From Enteropsectra breve (lineage: Eukaryota; Microsporidia): 64,000 nt of DNA. Every line of letters begins with the position of its first letter. Position 1 is the stretch's first letter. The translations under genes and the position numbers were made by a program. Positions 38,526 to 47,750 of this stretch are shown piece by piece. The stretch lies in assembly GCA_024243835.1 (NCBI GenBank), contig JALPMN010000641.1, forward strand, positions 1-64,000, in the 5' to 3' direction. Below the pieces are notes generated by a model, which had not been told where the DNA came from, ran no database searches, and saw only the letters and a program-made list of their open reading frames with translations.

Positions 38526-39626
38526 ATGAACATTCTTATTGGATGTGAAACAAAACTGCATGATATGCCAGCTCTGGTAGAGCTGACTGAAGTACTCAAT
38601 GCTGAAGCCCACGTGCTGAAAATATTCCGCTACAGAGACAGCCAAGAAACATTAGAACCAGCATGTGGCACTGCTGATGCCACGGGTATTTACGATGAAA
38701 GTGCCATAAGGCTTTTGCCAAATATTGTCGAAAGCGACGAAGAGACATTTCAAATGGTATTCCATAAAGACAATAGTAAAGATACCAGCACAATACATAT
38801 ATTGGTCGTTTATAATGGCGAACATTTTATAGAATGCAAGGCATTGGGCTTTGAAAAAAAGATGCATCTCGATTGTATTGAAGCTGAGCTTATAAATATT
38901 GTGTGTGGGATACTTAAGTATAAAAGAGCGGAGCTTTGTGATCTTCCAATAAAAGATGCGCATGGCAACAAGATCACGCCTTCAATGCCGCTTATAGTTG
39001 CTGCACGGCCTTTTTCTAGTTTTCCAGAAAGGCTTAAATATGTTAAAGACAAGGTTCAGCCAGAGTGGTGTGCCCTTGAAAAGCATGCCATGCTATGCAT
39101 CTCGCCAATCCTAAAATCGCTCCTTGGCTCAAATTTATTCTTCAAGGCAAGATGCGAGACAGGAAAATACTACTGGATCAGATCAGTTGCAGGAGGCTTT
39201 AAATGCTACTCTGAGAAACATAAACTCAGTGCCACCCAGGAAATATTACTCCGAGACGCAGAACACAAAAGATTTCAGGAGGCCCTTTCACGCTGTACAA
39301 GCCATATTTCACAAAGCATCAGGCAACTGCTTAATAGTGACGGGCAATTCTCAAAGATGCAAAAAATTTTCTCTCATTCCGTAAAAAACCTCAGGCTATC
39401 CGACTACAACTCCATTTTGAATGCGGTTAAAAATGCACCGGTCTTTTATGAAAGCCACCCCAAAAATGCGATAAAGTGCATTGTTGAGTTTTTACAGGAA
39501 AATACTCCTGTTTCCAGTACAAAAAAATGTAAGTACCTTGAAATAGTCACTGCTGAAGTGCCGTCCGGCTCTAGGAAAAATGGAATTAAAAATTTTTTTG
39601 AGGCCCAGAATGGCAGCGAGTTTTGA
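38526..39626 (+). CDS. hypothetical protein overlapping MED31
   Basis: Not recognised. 366 residues, mixed alpha/beta (MNILIGCETKLHDMPALVEL, TIHILVVYNGEHFIECKALG, LKYVKDKVQPEWCALEKHAM) with a helical C-terminal third. No signal peptide or membrane segment. The tail contains KNGIKNFF, which has the Ile and Phe-Phe spacing of a PCNA-binding box but lacks the Gln. The ATG at 38526 follows AATAGCCCT and an ATATTTCCC 20-odd bases upstream; the frame opens earlier with TTG at 38457. Its last 17 bases overlap the MED31 coding start in another frame, and its final codons contain the MED31 promoter motif. Confidence 0.65.
   Translation: MNILIGCETKLHDMPALVELTEVLNAEAHVLKIFRYRDSQETLEPACGTADATGIYDESAIRLLPNIVESDEETFQMVFHKDNSKDTSTIHILVVYNGEHFIECKALGFEKKMHLDCIEAELINIVCGILKYKRAELCDLPIKDAHGNKITPSMPLIVAARPFSSFPERLKYVKDKVQPEWCALEKHAMLCISPILKSLLGSNLFFKARCETGKYYWIRSVAGGFKCYSEKHKLSATQEILLRDAEHKRFQEALSRCTSHISQSIRQLLNSDGQFSKMQKIFSHSVKNLRLSDYNSILNAVKNAPVFYESHPKNAIKCIVEFLQENTPVSSTKKCKYLEIVTAEVPSGSRKNGIKNFFEAQNGSEF
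39590..39609 (+). promoter_or_regulatory. MED31 start signal inside upstream coding sequence
   Basis: AAATTTTTTTGAGGCCCAGA lies immediately before the MED31 ATG and wholly within the 3' end of the preceding gene, so the same bases specify protein and promoter. Confidence 0.6.
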
Positions 39627-39936
39627 GCAGGAGCTCGAGTTTGTGCAGCTGCTGTGCAACAATGAGTATCTCCGATGGCTTTACCAAAATAATTACTTTA
39701 GCAACGAGAGATTTATAAAATACCTCGAGTATTTGAAATACTTTAATTCTGAATGCTATAAGAAGCATCTCGCATACCCGCAGTGTCTTCCGCTTCTGGA
39801 AATTCTGACCTCAGAAAATGCCGCTACTATTTTGAGTAATGACGAGTTTTACGTTATGCTTGCAAGCAACCAGGAAGAAATGTGGAGATTTCGTGGAATC
39901 TGCAGAAATACTCAAGATGATGGTGAAGCACTATAA
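39610..39936 (+). CDS. MED31: Mediator subunit MED31 (Soh1)
   Basis: A 108-residue helical subunit of the Mediator middle module, bound to Med7. The conserved core is unmistakable: FEQELEFVQLLCNNEYLRWL, then FIKYLEYLKYF, then YKKHLAYPQCLPLLEIL. Polar residues follow. The ATG at 39610 gives the usual short N-terminus and comes after AAATTT and GGCCC; an earlier in-frame ATG at 39580 lies upstream of the signal. The gene begins 17 bases before the stop of its upstream neighbour on the same strand. Confidence 0.93.
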   Translation: MAASFEQELEFVQLLCNNEYLRWLYQNNYFSNERFIKYLEYLKYFNSECYKKHLAYPQCLPLLEILTSENAATILSNDEFYVMLASNQEEMWRFRGICRNTQDDGEAL

Positions 39937-40055
39937 AAATGCACAAAAAATGAGGTCCACGAAACCGTTCTAAGAAAAACGGCCGTGCAAAGATTAGTAG
40001 TTTTATCCTAGGAGTGTCATAAATCATTGGATATCGGCAATCGAATCTTCCCTTC

Positions 40056-40075
40056 AAATTTCACCGCGCCCCAAT
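40056..40075 (+). promoter_or_regulatory. orphan AAATTT/CCCC start-like signal
   Basis: AAATTTCACCGCGCCCCAAT ends right at an ATG (40076), as complete as the signals before confirmed genes, but the ATG opens only a 10-codon frame. Confidence 0.45.
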
Positions 40076-40204
40076 ATGCTTCTTTTTACAATCAGAAGCT
40101 CACTTTAAGCAACAGCATGGTTGTACAGTTAGCCCGGTCTTAGGTATGTGGCCAGCCACAATACACCAGTATCTATTAAATTATTTTTATACAACCGTGT
40201 ATTG
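40076..40204 (+). ncRNA. candidate structured RNA with pseudoknot-type pairing
   Basis: Downstream of the orphan signal are three perfect inverted repeats. GCTTCT (40078-40083) pairs with AGAAGC (40094-40099). GGTTGTA (40119-40125) pairs with TACAACC (40190-40196). CAATACAC (40159-40166) pairs with GTGTATTG (40197-40204). The last two interleave with contiguous 3' strands, an H-type pseudoknot topology. Chance occurrence of repeats this short is not negligible, and I recognise no known RNA family. Confidence 0.22.
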
Positions 40205-40836
40205 CTTTCTTTGTTAAAAAGCTTTCACATCTTATAGAGTCTTTCAAAAGTATAAGCTGGTGTCACGTAACGTAAGGTATTTATTTAAAAAGAATAAATG
40301 AACTTAGTTGTGAATAATATGGTAAGCGCTGTAATCAAATGCAGCTTTCAGAAAAAGTATAGGCTTATTCGCAGTGCCTTGTTATACTTAAAGTGTTAAA
40401 TAGCACCAGTTAATTCATCCATACTAAAGGCAAAGTCCATATGCGATATTTTATTTACTATCATGATTATGAAACTGCTTACTAAAGGGAGTTGATAAGT
40501 ATCTGCAAATATTTCGACGCTGTTCCTGTTATAATCTTCATTCTTAGAAACTGGCACTAATATTAATCAATACACTTTGCTCGATGCTAAAGATGAAACA
40601 CAAATCTCTGAATATGGTAAAGATTGAAGTTCAGATCTTATCTTGTGCTATTTCGTCTTGGTTATAATTTCCATGCATGCACGCTTCGTTTTAATGTGTG
40701 CCTACAAGCGAACTTAAGAAATTTACGTTCCCATGGTGATAAAACTTAGTGTTACTTGGGCGCCATGTGCATTTTACACTCCGTCTACATGCTGCTGCCA
40801 ATACAACTAAAATCATTTTTTTTAGCCCATAGAACT

Positions 40837-41247
40837 ATGCAAGAAAAAAAGACAGTTTCGAAGCTTGATTTGGATTACGACATCTTCATTTCAAAGACAC
40901 TCATGCAGTGCAAAAGATGTGGCGATATATATTACAAAAAAGCAAATATAGAACATATTTGCATGCATAATGCTCACGATGCCAAAAAAAGGAGAGCCGG
41001 AGTGCCGCAGGAGATTCAGAAGAAAGTACCCCATAAACAAAAGAACAGTATCGAGCACCCTGTGCTTAAGGTGAGCAAATCCTTTATACACAATGAAATA
41101 GTGAATATATGGCGAAGACACGGGATGGCGAGGCATAGCGTATTCCCTTCAATCACAATGAAAGACTATGAAGTGCTGCAAGAAAGTGCCAAAAAGGAAG
41201 AAAACAGCAGCACTTTTTCTTTCAGTCCGTATGATAATTTCTTTTAA
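40837..41247 (+). CDS. hypothetical zinc-finger protein
   Basis: 136 residues from the ATG at 40837. A small Cys/His finger, CKRCGDIYYKKANIEHICMH, lies near residues 24-43. Then come a basic linker (KKRRAGVPQEIQKKVPHKQK) and a C-terminal segment (NIWRRHGMARHSVFPSITMK) ending in a Ser/Phe-rich tail. The finger spacing C-x2-C, then H-x2-C-x-H is not one I can assign to a known family. TTTTTTTTAGCCC precedes this ATG, whereas a better AAATTT/CCC signal lies about 100 bases upstream before a different frame (ATG 40733), so the 5' end may be wrong or spliced. Longer in-frame versions from 40765 are possible. Confidence 0.6.
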   Translation: MQEKKTVSKLDLDYDIFISKTLMQCKRCGDIYYKKANIEHICMHNAHDAKKRRAGVPQEIQKKVPHKQKNSIEHPVLKVSKSFIHNEIVNIWRRHGMARHSVFPSITMKDYEVLQESAKKEENSSTFSFSPYDNFF

Positions 41248-41716
41248 TGGAAGTGGTGTTAATGATTAAATAATGTAATTATACGATGCTATGTGAAATG
41301 CTTTGGGGCTCTGCTTTTATAGAATGACTGCGTGGGCACCGTTAAATATTAAACTGCGTGAGTTTAAAAATATAGTATTTCATGAGCAAGTTATCATTTC
41401 TTTTATAGGAAAAAATACAAATGAGTCTCAAACAGCAACTAGTTTGCTGCCGGGTGAGAAGACTTTTCTTTTTGAGTATTTATATTTTTGGAATCAATGG
41501 AAAATGAGTGTCTTGTCCTTTTAAAGCAGCATTTTATCATTCATGGAATTACAGGCTTAAACTTAAAAAGTAAAAATATTCATCAAATAGAAAACACTCT
41601 TTATTATCTTTATACCCTGCCGCACTTAATAAAAATTGTGGCTATGTTTAAAGCGAAAGTCTGCCTAATTGTATGCCATAAAGCAATGTCAGTTGTGTTT
41701 GCGGTTTTTTGAACCC
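41248..41716. other. spacer with two overlapping short frames
   Basis: Contains the frames at 41324-41524 and 41497-41712 described below. The SEC6 signal (TTTTTTGAACCC) is at its right end. Confidence 0.45.
41324..41712 (+). pseudogene. possible small gene split over two frames
   Basis: An ATG-initiated frame (41324-41524, MTAWAPLNIKLREFKNIVF start) overlaps a second frame (41497-41712, MENECLVLLKQHFIIHGITG start) by 28 bases. Each is protein-like for 65-70 codons, and together they would make about 130 residues if joined by a frameshift. The region also has a GTGAGT...TTTTATAG pair 51 bases long at about 41358-41408, which is an in-frame intron-like stretch. No start signal precedes either ATG. 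It may be a decayed gene, a spliced gene, or chance. Confidence 0.22.
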
Positions 41717-43783
41717 ATGGACAAGGCGGTCTTTGAGCTTTCTGATAAGCTAAGGCATCCGAGTGATATGGGGACAAAACTCGATTCAATAGAAGCGCAG
41801 ACTAAGGAAGCATACGAAATGCATGAAAGCAAATACAAATCAGAGCTCATTCTGGGCTACTCCAGAATACGCAATATCTCCAAGAAAATTGAAGAGATAA
41901 ACACAACAACCGAACAGTTTAACATAAAAAAGTCAAACAACGTTGTGCTTCTGAAGGGATTTACTGATTTAATAAAAGACTACCGGACAGTGAGAGAGGT
42001 TTGTAAAGCGCATCAGCACTTTGCCAAAATCAAAAAATTCATTGATCAGCTCAAGAGCATCGATGAGACCTGCGAAAATGATGATCTTGAGGTCTACCAC
42101 CGGGCCATTTATGAGAAAGAAGAATTCATGTGTGAGTTAGATGTCTACAACTATGAGCTCGACAAGGAAGACTTTGCGCGCATTGAGCATGCAATAAACA
42201 GGATCAAGAAAGACAGTTTAGAATTTACGACACTGCTCCTCCAGATCGTGGGGGATTTTATTGCAAACAGCGAGGCTCTGGAAAAAGTAAACACGATAAT
42301 TGAAATCGAAGAGAAGCGCGACAGCCTCACGGCCAAGGCACGCGAAGGAGAAAAGAAGAAAGACATTGAGCTGGAGCATATCGCAGAAATGTATCCGCGA
42401 TATATCACGCGAAGCTGCAAAAACCTTAAAACTAAGGTTATTGGTGCAATTAAATCATCAATCGAATCAAAATTCAACCAGATAAATACCGATGCAGCAT
42501 TTATAAATCAGCTTGACTTTGTTCTTGATGATTTGGATAAAATCCATAAAAATGTAAAACTCGCTTGCTTTACATTTGATGATTTTCTAAAGGCGTATTA
42601 TGTGAATCTCAAGAAGGTGTTGGATGAAAATATCTGTAATTTCGATGCTGGCGAGATACTTGCACTGATTGAATTCAAGACGAATTTTTACAATGTTATT
42701 GAGTCCAAGTACAATAAAGTGGGAGAGTCGTTGGGCCCACGCCTGATCGAGAGTGAAGCCAAGCTGCTGGAGAAGTATTCTGCCGTTGCATCACAAAAAC
42801 TCAAAGAGTGGATTGAAAATATAACGACATCAGAGATCGATAAATACAGCAATAGAGACAGCGAGCTTGTTGTTGATGAGAACAAAAAGCTTGTCTCCCC
42901 GGGATTTATAAGTCTGCTGCAGATAATCAAGTCGCAAATGGAGCCCATTTCCTTCAACAAGCATGTCTTTTTATACATCACCGAGACAGTGCGTTTGCAC
43001 TGCGAAACATTCAAGGAGCGCATCGTGGATGCCATTAAAAATGATTACACACTTGCATGTGCAGGCAAAGCAAAGCCAGGATTCGAAGACTATTGCATTA
43101 TGTTTGGTAATTCGGGGCTGAAGCTCACTCAGTACATTACCTCGCTGCCGCAGTGCCAGAGTCCAGAGGTACGCGAGCTCGGCAATATCTTTTTGCAGAT
43201 TCTCAAGAACTGTAATTTTTATTTGGCGGAATTTGTGATGCACACCTGCAGCCCTGTGGTGAGTTTGCTGTTTAAAGATGACTGGTACGAGCAGAAAATC
43301 CAAAAAACATTTGTTGTCACAATTGAGGATTTTATGCAAGACTACCAGGGACTAATGGCCAGTTACTCGTTCACAACATTTATTTTTGAGCTTGGACAGT
43401 CCATCATTGGCTGCTATTTTATGAGAATGGCAGCAAAAAACATTACTATTTCCAAAAATACTGGACAGATCCTCAGGTTCGACTGCTCCCAGCTGAAAAA
43501 GTGTCTGCAGCCATACGCACAGGAAAAAGAGCTGGATGGCATTCTGACCCCCATAAACATTGCGGTAAAACTGCTTGAAACATCCAGCGATGAAGTTTTT
43601 ATGACCGAACTGAAAGCCTTAAAAATGTCGTACAGTGAGCTGAAACAGAAAACCATTGAAAATGTTGTTCAAAAATCGTGTCTGCTATCCGATTCCTCAA
43701 AGAAAAAGATACTGATGGGCTTGAAAGATGTTTTTGAGCAAAAGTCATTGAAAAAGAAGGTGCTATTCGCAAAACTGCTTTAA
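41717..43783 (+). CDS. SEC6: exocyst subunit Sec6 (EXOC3)
   Basis: A 688-residue helical-rod protein of the exocyst, which tethers secretory vesicles to the plasma membrane before SNARE pairing. An N-terminal coiled coil (ISKKIEEINTTTEQFNIKKS) is followed by the Sec6-type helical domains: LALIEFKTNFYNVIESKYNK, LKEWIENITTSEIDKYSN and FVVTIEDFMQDYQGLMASYS. Length is near the 730-805 residues of fungal Sec6. The ATG at 41717 is directly preceded by GAACCC. Yeast Sec6 also contacts the t-SNARE machinery; a syntaxin is encoded 4 kb downstream. The assignment rests on weak motifs spread over the length, so another CATCHR-family subunit is the alternative. Confidence 0.75.
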   Translation: MDKAVFELSDKLRHPSDMGTKLDSIEAQTKEAYEMHESKYKSELILGYSRIRNISKKIEEINTTTEQFNIKKSNNVVLLKGFTDLIKDYRTVREVCKAHQHFAKIKKFIDQLKSIDETCENDDLEVYHRAIYEKEEFMCELDVYNYELDKEDFARIEHAINRIKKDSLEFTTLLLQIVGDFIANSEALEKVNTIIEIEEKRDSLTAKAREGEKKKDIELEHIAEMYPRYITRSCKNLKTKVIGAIKSSIESKFNQINTDAAFINQLDFVLDDLDKIHKNVKLACFTFDDFLKAYYVNLKKVLDENICNFDAGEILALIEFKTNFYNVIESKYNKVGESLGPRLIESEAKLLEKYSAVASQKLKEWIENITTSEIDKYSNRDSELVVDENKKLVSPGFISLLQIIKSQMEPISFNKHVFLYITETVRLHCETFKERIVDAIKNDYTLACAGKAKPGFEDYCIMFGNSGLKLTQYITSLPQCQSPEVRELGNIFLQILKNCNFYLAEFVMHTCSPVVSLLFKDDWYEQKIQKTFVVTIEDFMQDYQGLMASYSFTTFIFELGQSIIGCYFMRMAAKNITISKNTGQILRFDCSQLKKCLQPYAQEKELDGILTPINIAVKLLETSSDEVFMTELKALKMSYSELKQKTIENVVQKSCLLSDSSKKKILMGLKDVFEQKSLKKKVLFAKLL

Positions 43784-44507
43784 AGAATAAATTCACTAAG
43801 TGTGAATTGTGCGAAATCGTTATTTCAATGCTCATTAAATTTTTTAGTCAGTGTATAAGCCATCGGGTGCAAAAAATTTAAAAATATTATCAATTTTCAG
43901 GGTACTCTAAACATACCAGACTGTCTTAAATATTTTAATTTTCAATAATTTTGGTGCGTCGTGCTACAAAGATGTAATATAAGGGCCTTTATGTCTAAAC
44001 ATATACTGCTTATATCATTTCTTTGTTACTAGCCTAGGCAGTATTTTTTTACACAGCGCATGTGCCATAAAATCCAGCTATTCTTTATCTTTACTGTATG
44101 TGAAAATACTTAGATCCAGAAAACTCTACGCCAAATCCAACGCATTTAAGCTATTAACCGAATGCCCATCTTGATGTGATCGAATAGCCTAGGGCCATTG
44201 TGTATTATTTGTGTTAATGGGGCCTTGAATCTATGAGTCTTCGTGATTTCTTCGTTACTTCAATGAAAATAGTGCTGAACATGAAAACATGCTAATAAAA
44301 CCTACGTTTTCTGCTTGTAAATCGTATTTGAAAAACAGCAAACAGAATACGTATTTATAAAACTAAGTGTAAGATCTTTCATTTCTGTGCATGCTTGTAT
44401 CTAATCCATATACCCTTAAGTTCCTGTTTGAAATCTCGCGAATAATTTTTGCACAAAATTATTGCTCCAAGCTGTTTTCTGATATTTTTTTACAAGGGGG
44501 AAGGCCC
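43784..44507. other. intergenic spacer
   Basis: AT-rich. The right end has GGGGGAAGGCCC directly before the next ATG. Nothing else seen. Confidence 0.5.
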
Positions 44508-45050
44508 ATGCTTTGGGAATTTTTCAAAACAACAGCGATTCTCGTTCTTATAGTTGGTCTCATAGGAGCAATCGGTGTGGGAGCAATGAGATCCATTGAC
44601 TTCATCGAGGAAAATCCATATGCAGCAAGAGAAAAGATACAAAAGGCCATATACGCAGTCATTGCAGCGCACGCACTATTTCTTTTTTTGAGGGTCCCCA
44701 TACTGCACATTCTCTTCAGCTTGTCAATCCAGTATGCGTTCAACACATTGTTCCACACATATCCCTTCATAAAAGTTGAAGATCCAAAGTTTATCTACGG
44801 AATAATTGCTTCGCTGGTCAACCATTTCCTTTTAATACGCTTTTTTATAAATGCGTCTTACGGCCTGCTTTTCATCGCAATTTCATTTGTCATCATATGG
44901 GCCACTCCCCTGAGCTTCTTCTTCAGCATGAGCGCATCGGATGATGCCTTGTTTGACCGTTCATCTGGAAAAGCTACCAGAACCTACGTTGGTCTGTTTT
45001 TAGAATACCTAATGAAACTCGGAAAAGGAAAAGCTCATAGAAATGAATAA
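44508..45050 (+). CDS. SVP26: Svp26/TEX261-type ER-Golgi membrane protein
   Basis: A 180-residue polytopic protein with about four or five membrane helices. IEENPYAAREKIQKAIYAVI follows the first helix as in TEX261 (IEEYT/TxxAKxxI pattern). GIIASLVNHFLLIRFF carries the conserved NH, and IWATPLSFFFSMSASDDALF matches the family's C-terminal WLPFxFFxSLSAxDxVLP block. Yeast Svp26 is a COPII cargo adaptor that packages glycosyltransferases and other Golgi enzymes. The ATG at 44508 follows GGGGGAAGGCCC; the longer frame from 44391 starts before the signal. The TAA stop overlaps AATAAA. Convergent with the kinase gene. Confidence 0.88.
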   Translation: MLWEFFKTTAILVLIVGLIGAIGVGAMRSIDFIEENPYAAREKIQKAIYAVIAAHALFLFLRVPILHILFSLSIQYAFNTLFHTYPFIKVEDPKFIYGIIASLVNHFLLIRFFINASYGLLFIAISFVIIWATPLSFFFSMSASDDALFDRSSGKATRTYVGLFLEYLMKLGKGKAHRNE

Positions 45051-45502
45051 AATACTTTTCTTTTTGCTGTATGTAGCCATAGTTGGGCTCAAGCATTTAA
45101 AACTAGTTCATTGTTACGCCACCGCCTTTATAAACGACTTATTTTTGAGACAATACTTTTGTCCATTACTAAAGTGACTAAAATATATCAATGGCCCCGC
45201 TAGATCCAGCACAGTTTAAAACTACGGTTTCTTACCTGTCGTATTTTTAAATACATGGATGCTATAAAATAGCTGGTAAACTATGCAAAATGCCTTCCTG
45301 ATTATCATTTCAGCCCATTACGCGTTGATTGAGAAGAAACTTGAGCACTGCTATTTTTGTAAAAGAAACTTCCCGCTTTCTTTTGCAAGCGAAATTAATA
45401 AAAACTAAACATAATAGCCATTCAGCTGATAGGCGTTTAATGTATTTTTATTAAAAAAATACATTTTGCCAAACAAATTAAGGCATCGTAATTTTTAGCA
45501 GG
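45051..45502. other. convergent spacer
   Basis: Between SVP26 and the kinase gene. Several AATAAA/TTTATT poly(A) candidates on both strands near the right end. No gene seen. Confidence 0.5.
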
Positions 45503-46711
45503 TTAATTGTATTTATTTTCTTTTTCAGGATCATACGCTGAACCGTTGGTACGGTCTTTTGGTACTCTTTTATTTGTTTCTTCAAATTTGTTCACACTGT
45601 TTCTTTTTACAGGCACTGTCGATTTTTTCTCGTCCTCCCGTGCAATATTCTCTCGTGAAACGTTACTGGCTTCTTGGACGGGCTCATCCTGGTAACAGAA
45701 TATTTCATAGTCGAGCAGCTGTCGCGGCCTTGCTCGTTCCAAGTATGAGGGTGTCAGTGCGCTTTTAATGAGCTCAATAAGCATCTGTGCCTCTTTCTCG
45801 TTTTTAAGCTTTTCGCGTAGATTCTGTGCCATGATGTTGAAGGTGATGCGATCAGGATTGTTTCTTTTGGCGTATCCATCCTTCTTGTTGAAGTATTTCC
45901 CAGTTTGTGTGCCATTCTCCAGCATGAAGAGCGGCAGCCCGTCTGGAAAGAATTCGTGTATTCTGTGTATTTGGTCGTAGTTTGAGCAGCCAGGGAAAAG
46001 AGGATGTCCCATAACAAGTTCGTATGCAATGCACCCGAAGGACCAGACATCAATCGAGGTGCTGTATGGAATCCCCAGGATCACTTCGGGGGCGCGGTAG
46101 AAACGCGACTGCACATAAAATTCAGCCTGAAGTGGCCTGACGGCAGAAGAGCCAAAGTCTATTATTTTCACAGCATGTTTGTAAAAGTCGGCGGCAAGGA
46201 TGTTTTCTGGCTTCAGATCGCTGTGCGAGATGCCCAAGCAGTGCAGCTCGTACAGGCCCATAAGCACTTGGTGCAGGATGGAACGTGAGATTGAAAAGAT
46301 CATGCCACGGAACTTGAGAATTTTAAGAATTTCATAAACACTGGTGCCTAAGAGCTCTACGACTATGCAGAGATGATGGCTGAAAATGAATGCTTCAATC
46401 AGCTCGGTAAAATACTGATTGAGCCGTTTTTCTTTAAGCGTTCTGAGAATCCGGACCTCGTTCATCCCGTACTCAAAATGCAGAGGGGTGTTTTTCACTA
46501 TTTTGATTGCCACCTCTTCCCCCTTGTCGTTGATGCATCGGTATACTTTTCCATATGTCCCATTTCCAAGAAATTCGATTACCATGTATCTGAATACATC
46601 TCCACGGTACAGGTAATCTCCGCGCTTAACACAGAGATTATACTCGGGGTCGTCGCCAAGATCAAACTTATTCTGCGTTTCCTCGTCATTCTGCATGGAT
46701 TCAAGACCCAT
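45503..46711 (-). CDS. YAK1: Yak1-like DYRK-family protein kinase
   Basis: A 402-residue Ser/Thr kinase with the domain at about 44-330. The glycine loop is LGNGTYGKVY, the catalytic Lys is in VAIKIV, the catalytic loop is HSDLKPEN (Cys to Ser against the HCD of yeast Yak1), the metal loop is DFGS, and the activation segment YVQSRFYRAPEVILGIPYST has the second DYRK tyrosine (Y-x-Q-S-R) that is autophosphorylated during synthesis. The N-terminal RGDYLYRGDVFRYMVIEFL is also DYRK/Yak1-like. Yak1 restrains growth under starvation downstream of PKA and TOR in yeast. The C-terminal tail is short and charged. The ATG at 46711 follows AAAAATTGCG. The AATAAA lies a few codons before the stop. Confidence 0.85.
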   Translation of the reverse strand: MGLESMQNDEETQNKFDLGDDPEYNLCVKRGDYLYRGDVFRYMVIEFLGNGTYGKVYRCINDKGEEVAIKIVKNTPLHFEYGMNEVRILRTLKEKRLNQYFTELIEAFIFSHHLCIVVELLGTSVYEILKILKFRGMIFSISRSILHQVLMGLYELHCLGISHSDLKPENILAADFYKHAVKIIDFGSSAVRPLQAEFYVQSRFYRAPEVILGIPYSTSIDVWSFGCIAYELVMGHPLFPGCSNYDQIHRIHEFFPDGLPLFMLENGTQTGKYFNKKDGYAKRNNPDRITFNIMAQNLREKLKNEKEAQMLIELIKSALTPSYLERARPRQLLDYEIFCYQDEPVQEASNVSRENIAREDEKKSTVPVKRNSVNKFEETNKRVPKDRTNGSAYDPEKENKYN

Positions 46712-47750
46712 CGTGCTTCTTTTTTATTAAACGCAATTTTTGTACTTAAATATTTTTGTCTTGCTGTAAAAATTTTAAATTAAAAATTATCAAAGAACAA
46801 ATAACGGTTGTATTTATTTTTGTGCATTGAATATCAGGATAAACAACACAATCTTTAGGATGTGCTTAGAATAGCAAGTGTATCTTATGCTCTTAATAAT
46901 CTAGCTTTGAAAAATGAGAGTAGGAAGACATGTAGTAGAATCTATGAAACTAACACATACTTCTACAATATTCAAAAAGTACAATTAATGTTTAATTTAT
47001 AAAATCTTGTTGTTAAAAGGCTATTATACTATGCCTTGAATGGCTTAATCACGTAGCTATTACTATCTAATTTGCCGTCAAAATACAATACTAAAATAAG
47101 CTTTGTGAAACTTCATGCATATTTTTCAAATATTTCATAGTTATATTAATACCCCCAACAAGCAGAACTAGTTTGTTTTGAAGGGTGCTTTTCTCCCCAA
47201 GTCTATATTTATGTCAATTATACAGTTGCATTATAACACACCGGTGCTTAACGGCTTTATCTGTTGAAAAATCTCTTTTTAAACAATGGTATAGTCATAC
47301 TTTGCCTTTAATTACTTTAGAGAAAGATTAAAAATGAATATGACTAGCACAAAAATCAACATATTCAGCAGTCAAATCATTTCACACTGTCTTCATAAGC
47401 AAGCGCCTTTCATGTAGTTGAATGTGAGATATTCTTTATCATTCTACAAATCAACTTGATGAGACTTAGAACCTCATGCGAATAAAAACTGACGAATAAA
47501 ATGAATTTATTTTTACAGATCCTACTGTTAATACTGAGCCCCTTGAACAGAGTAACACAACATTTAAACACCTACTTTAATTTTTAGATATTTTACAATT
47601 TCAAACTCTCAGACTAAATAGATACAAAAGCAATTATATGAGTGGCGAATATCTAAATGTTCACATATACAAAAGATACCATATTGCGCCTACTATGTAG
47701 ATGTGTAAAGCGCCTGTACCTGATAAGCATGCTGTTTCTATATGTTTGCT
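46712..47750. other. longest gene-free spacer of the window
   Basis: About 1.04 kb. A CCCC-preceded ATG near 47211 opens only 18 codons. No tRNA-like T-loop, repeat or convincing frame seen. Confidence 0.5.

Larger units (their letters stand above)
39937..40836. other. long spacer with orphan promoter-like signal
   Basis: Contains the orphan signal at 40056-40075, the inverted repeats at 40078-40204 and a second promoter-like signal at 40719-40732 (all listed). The rest is AT-rich with no gene seen. Confidence 0.5.

Noticed and set aside
39854..40057. 67-codon minus-strand frame downstream of MED31
   Set aside because: Starts with TTG and overlaps MED31 antisense; Phe/His-rich shadow-like composition.
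41358..41408. GTGAGT...TTTTATAG stretch as an intron
   Set aside because: Its length is a multiple of three and the frame is open through it, so splicing is not required by the sequence; kept only as a remark.
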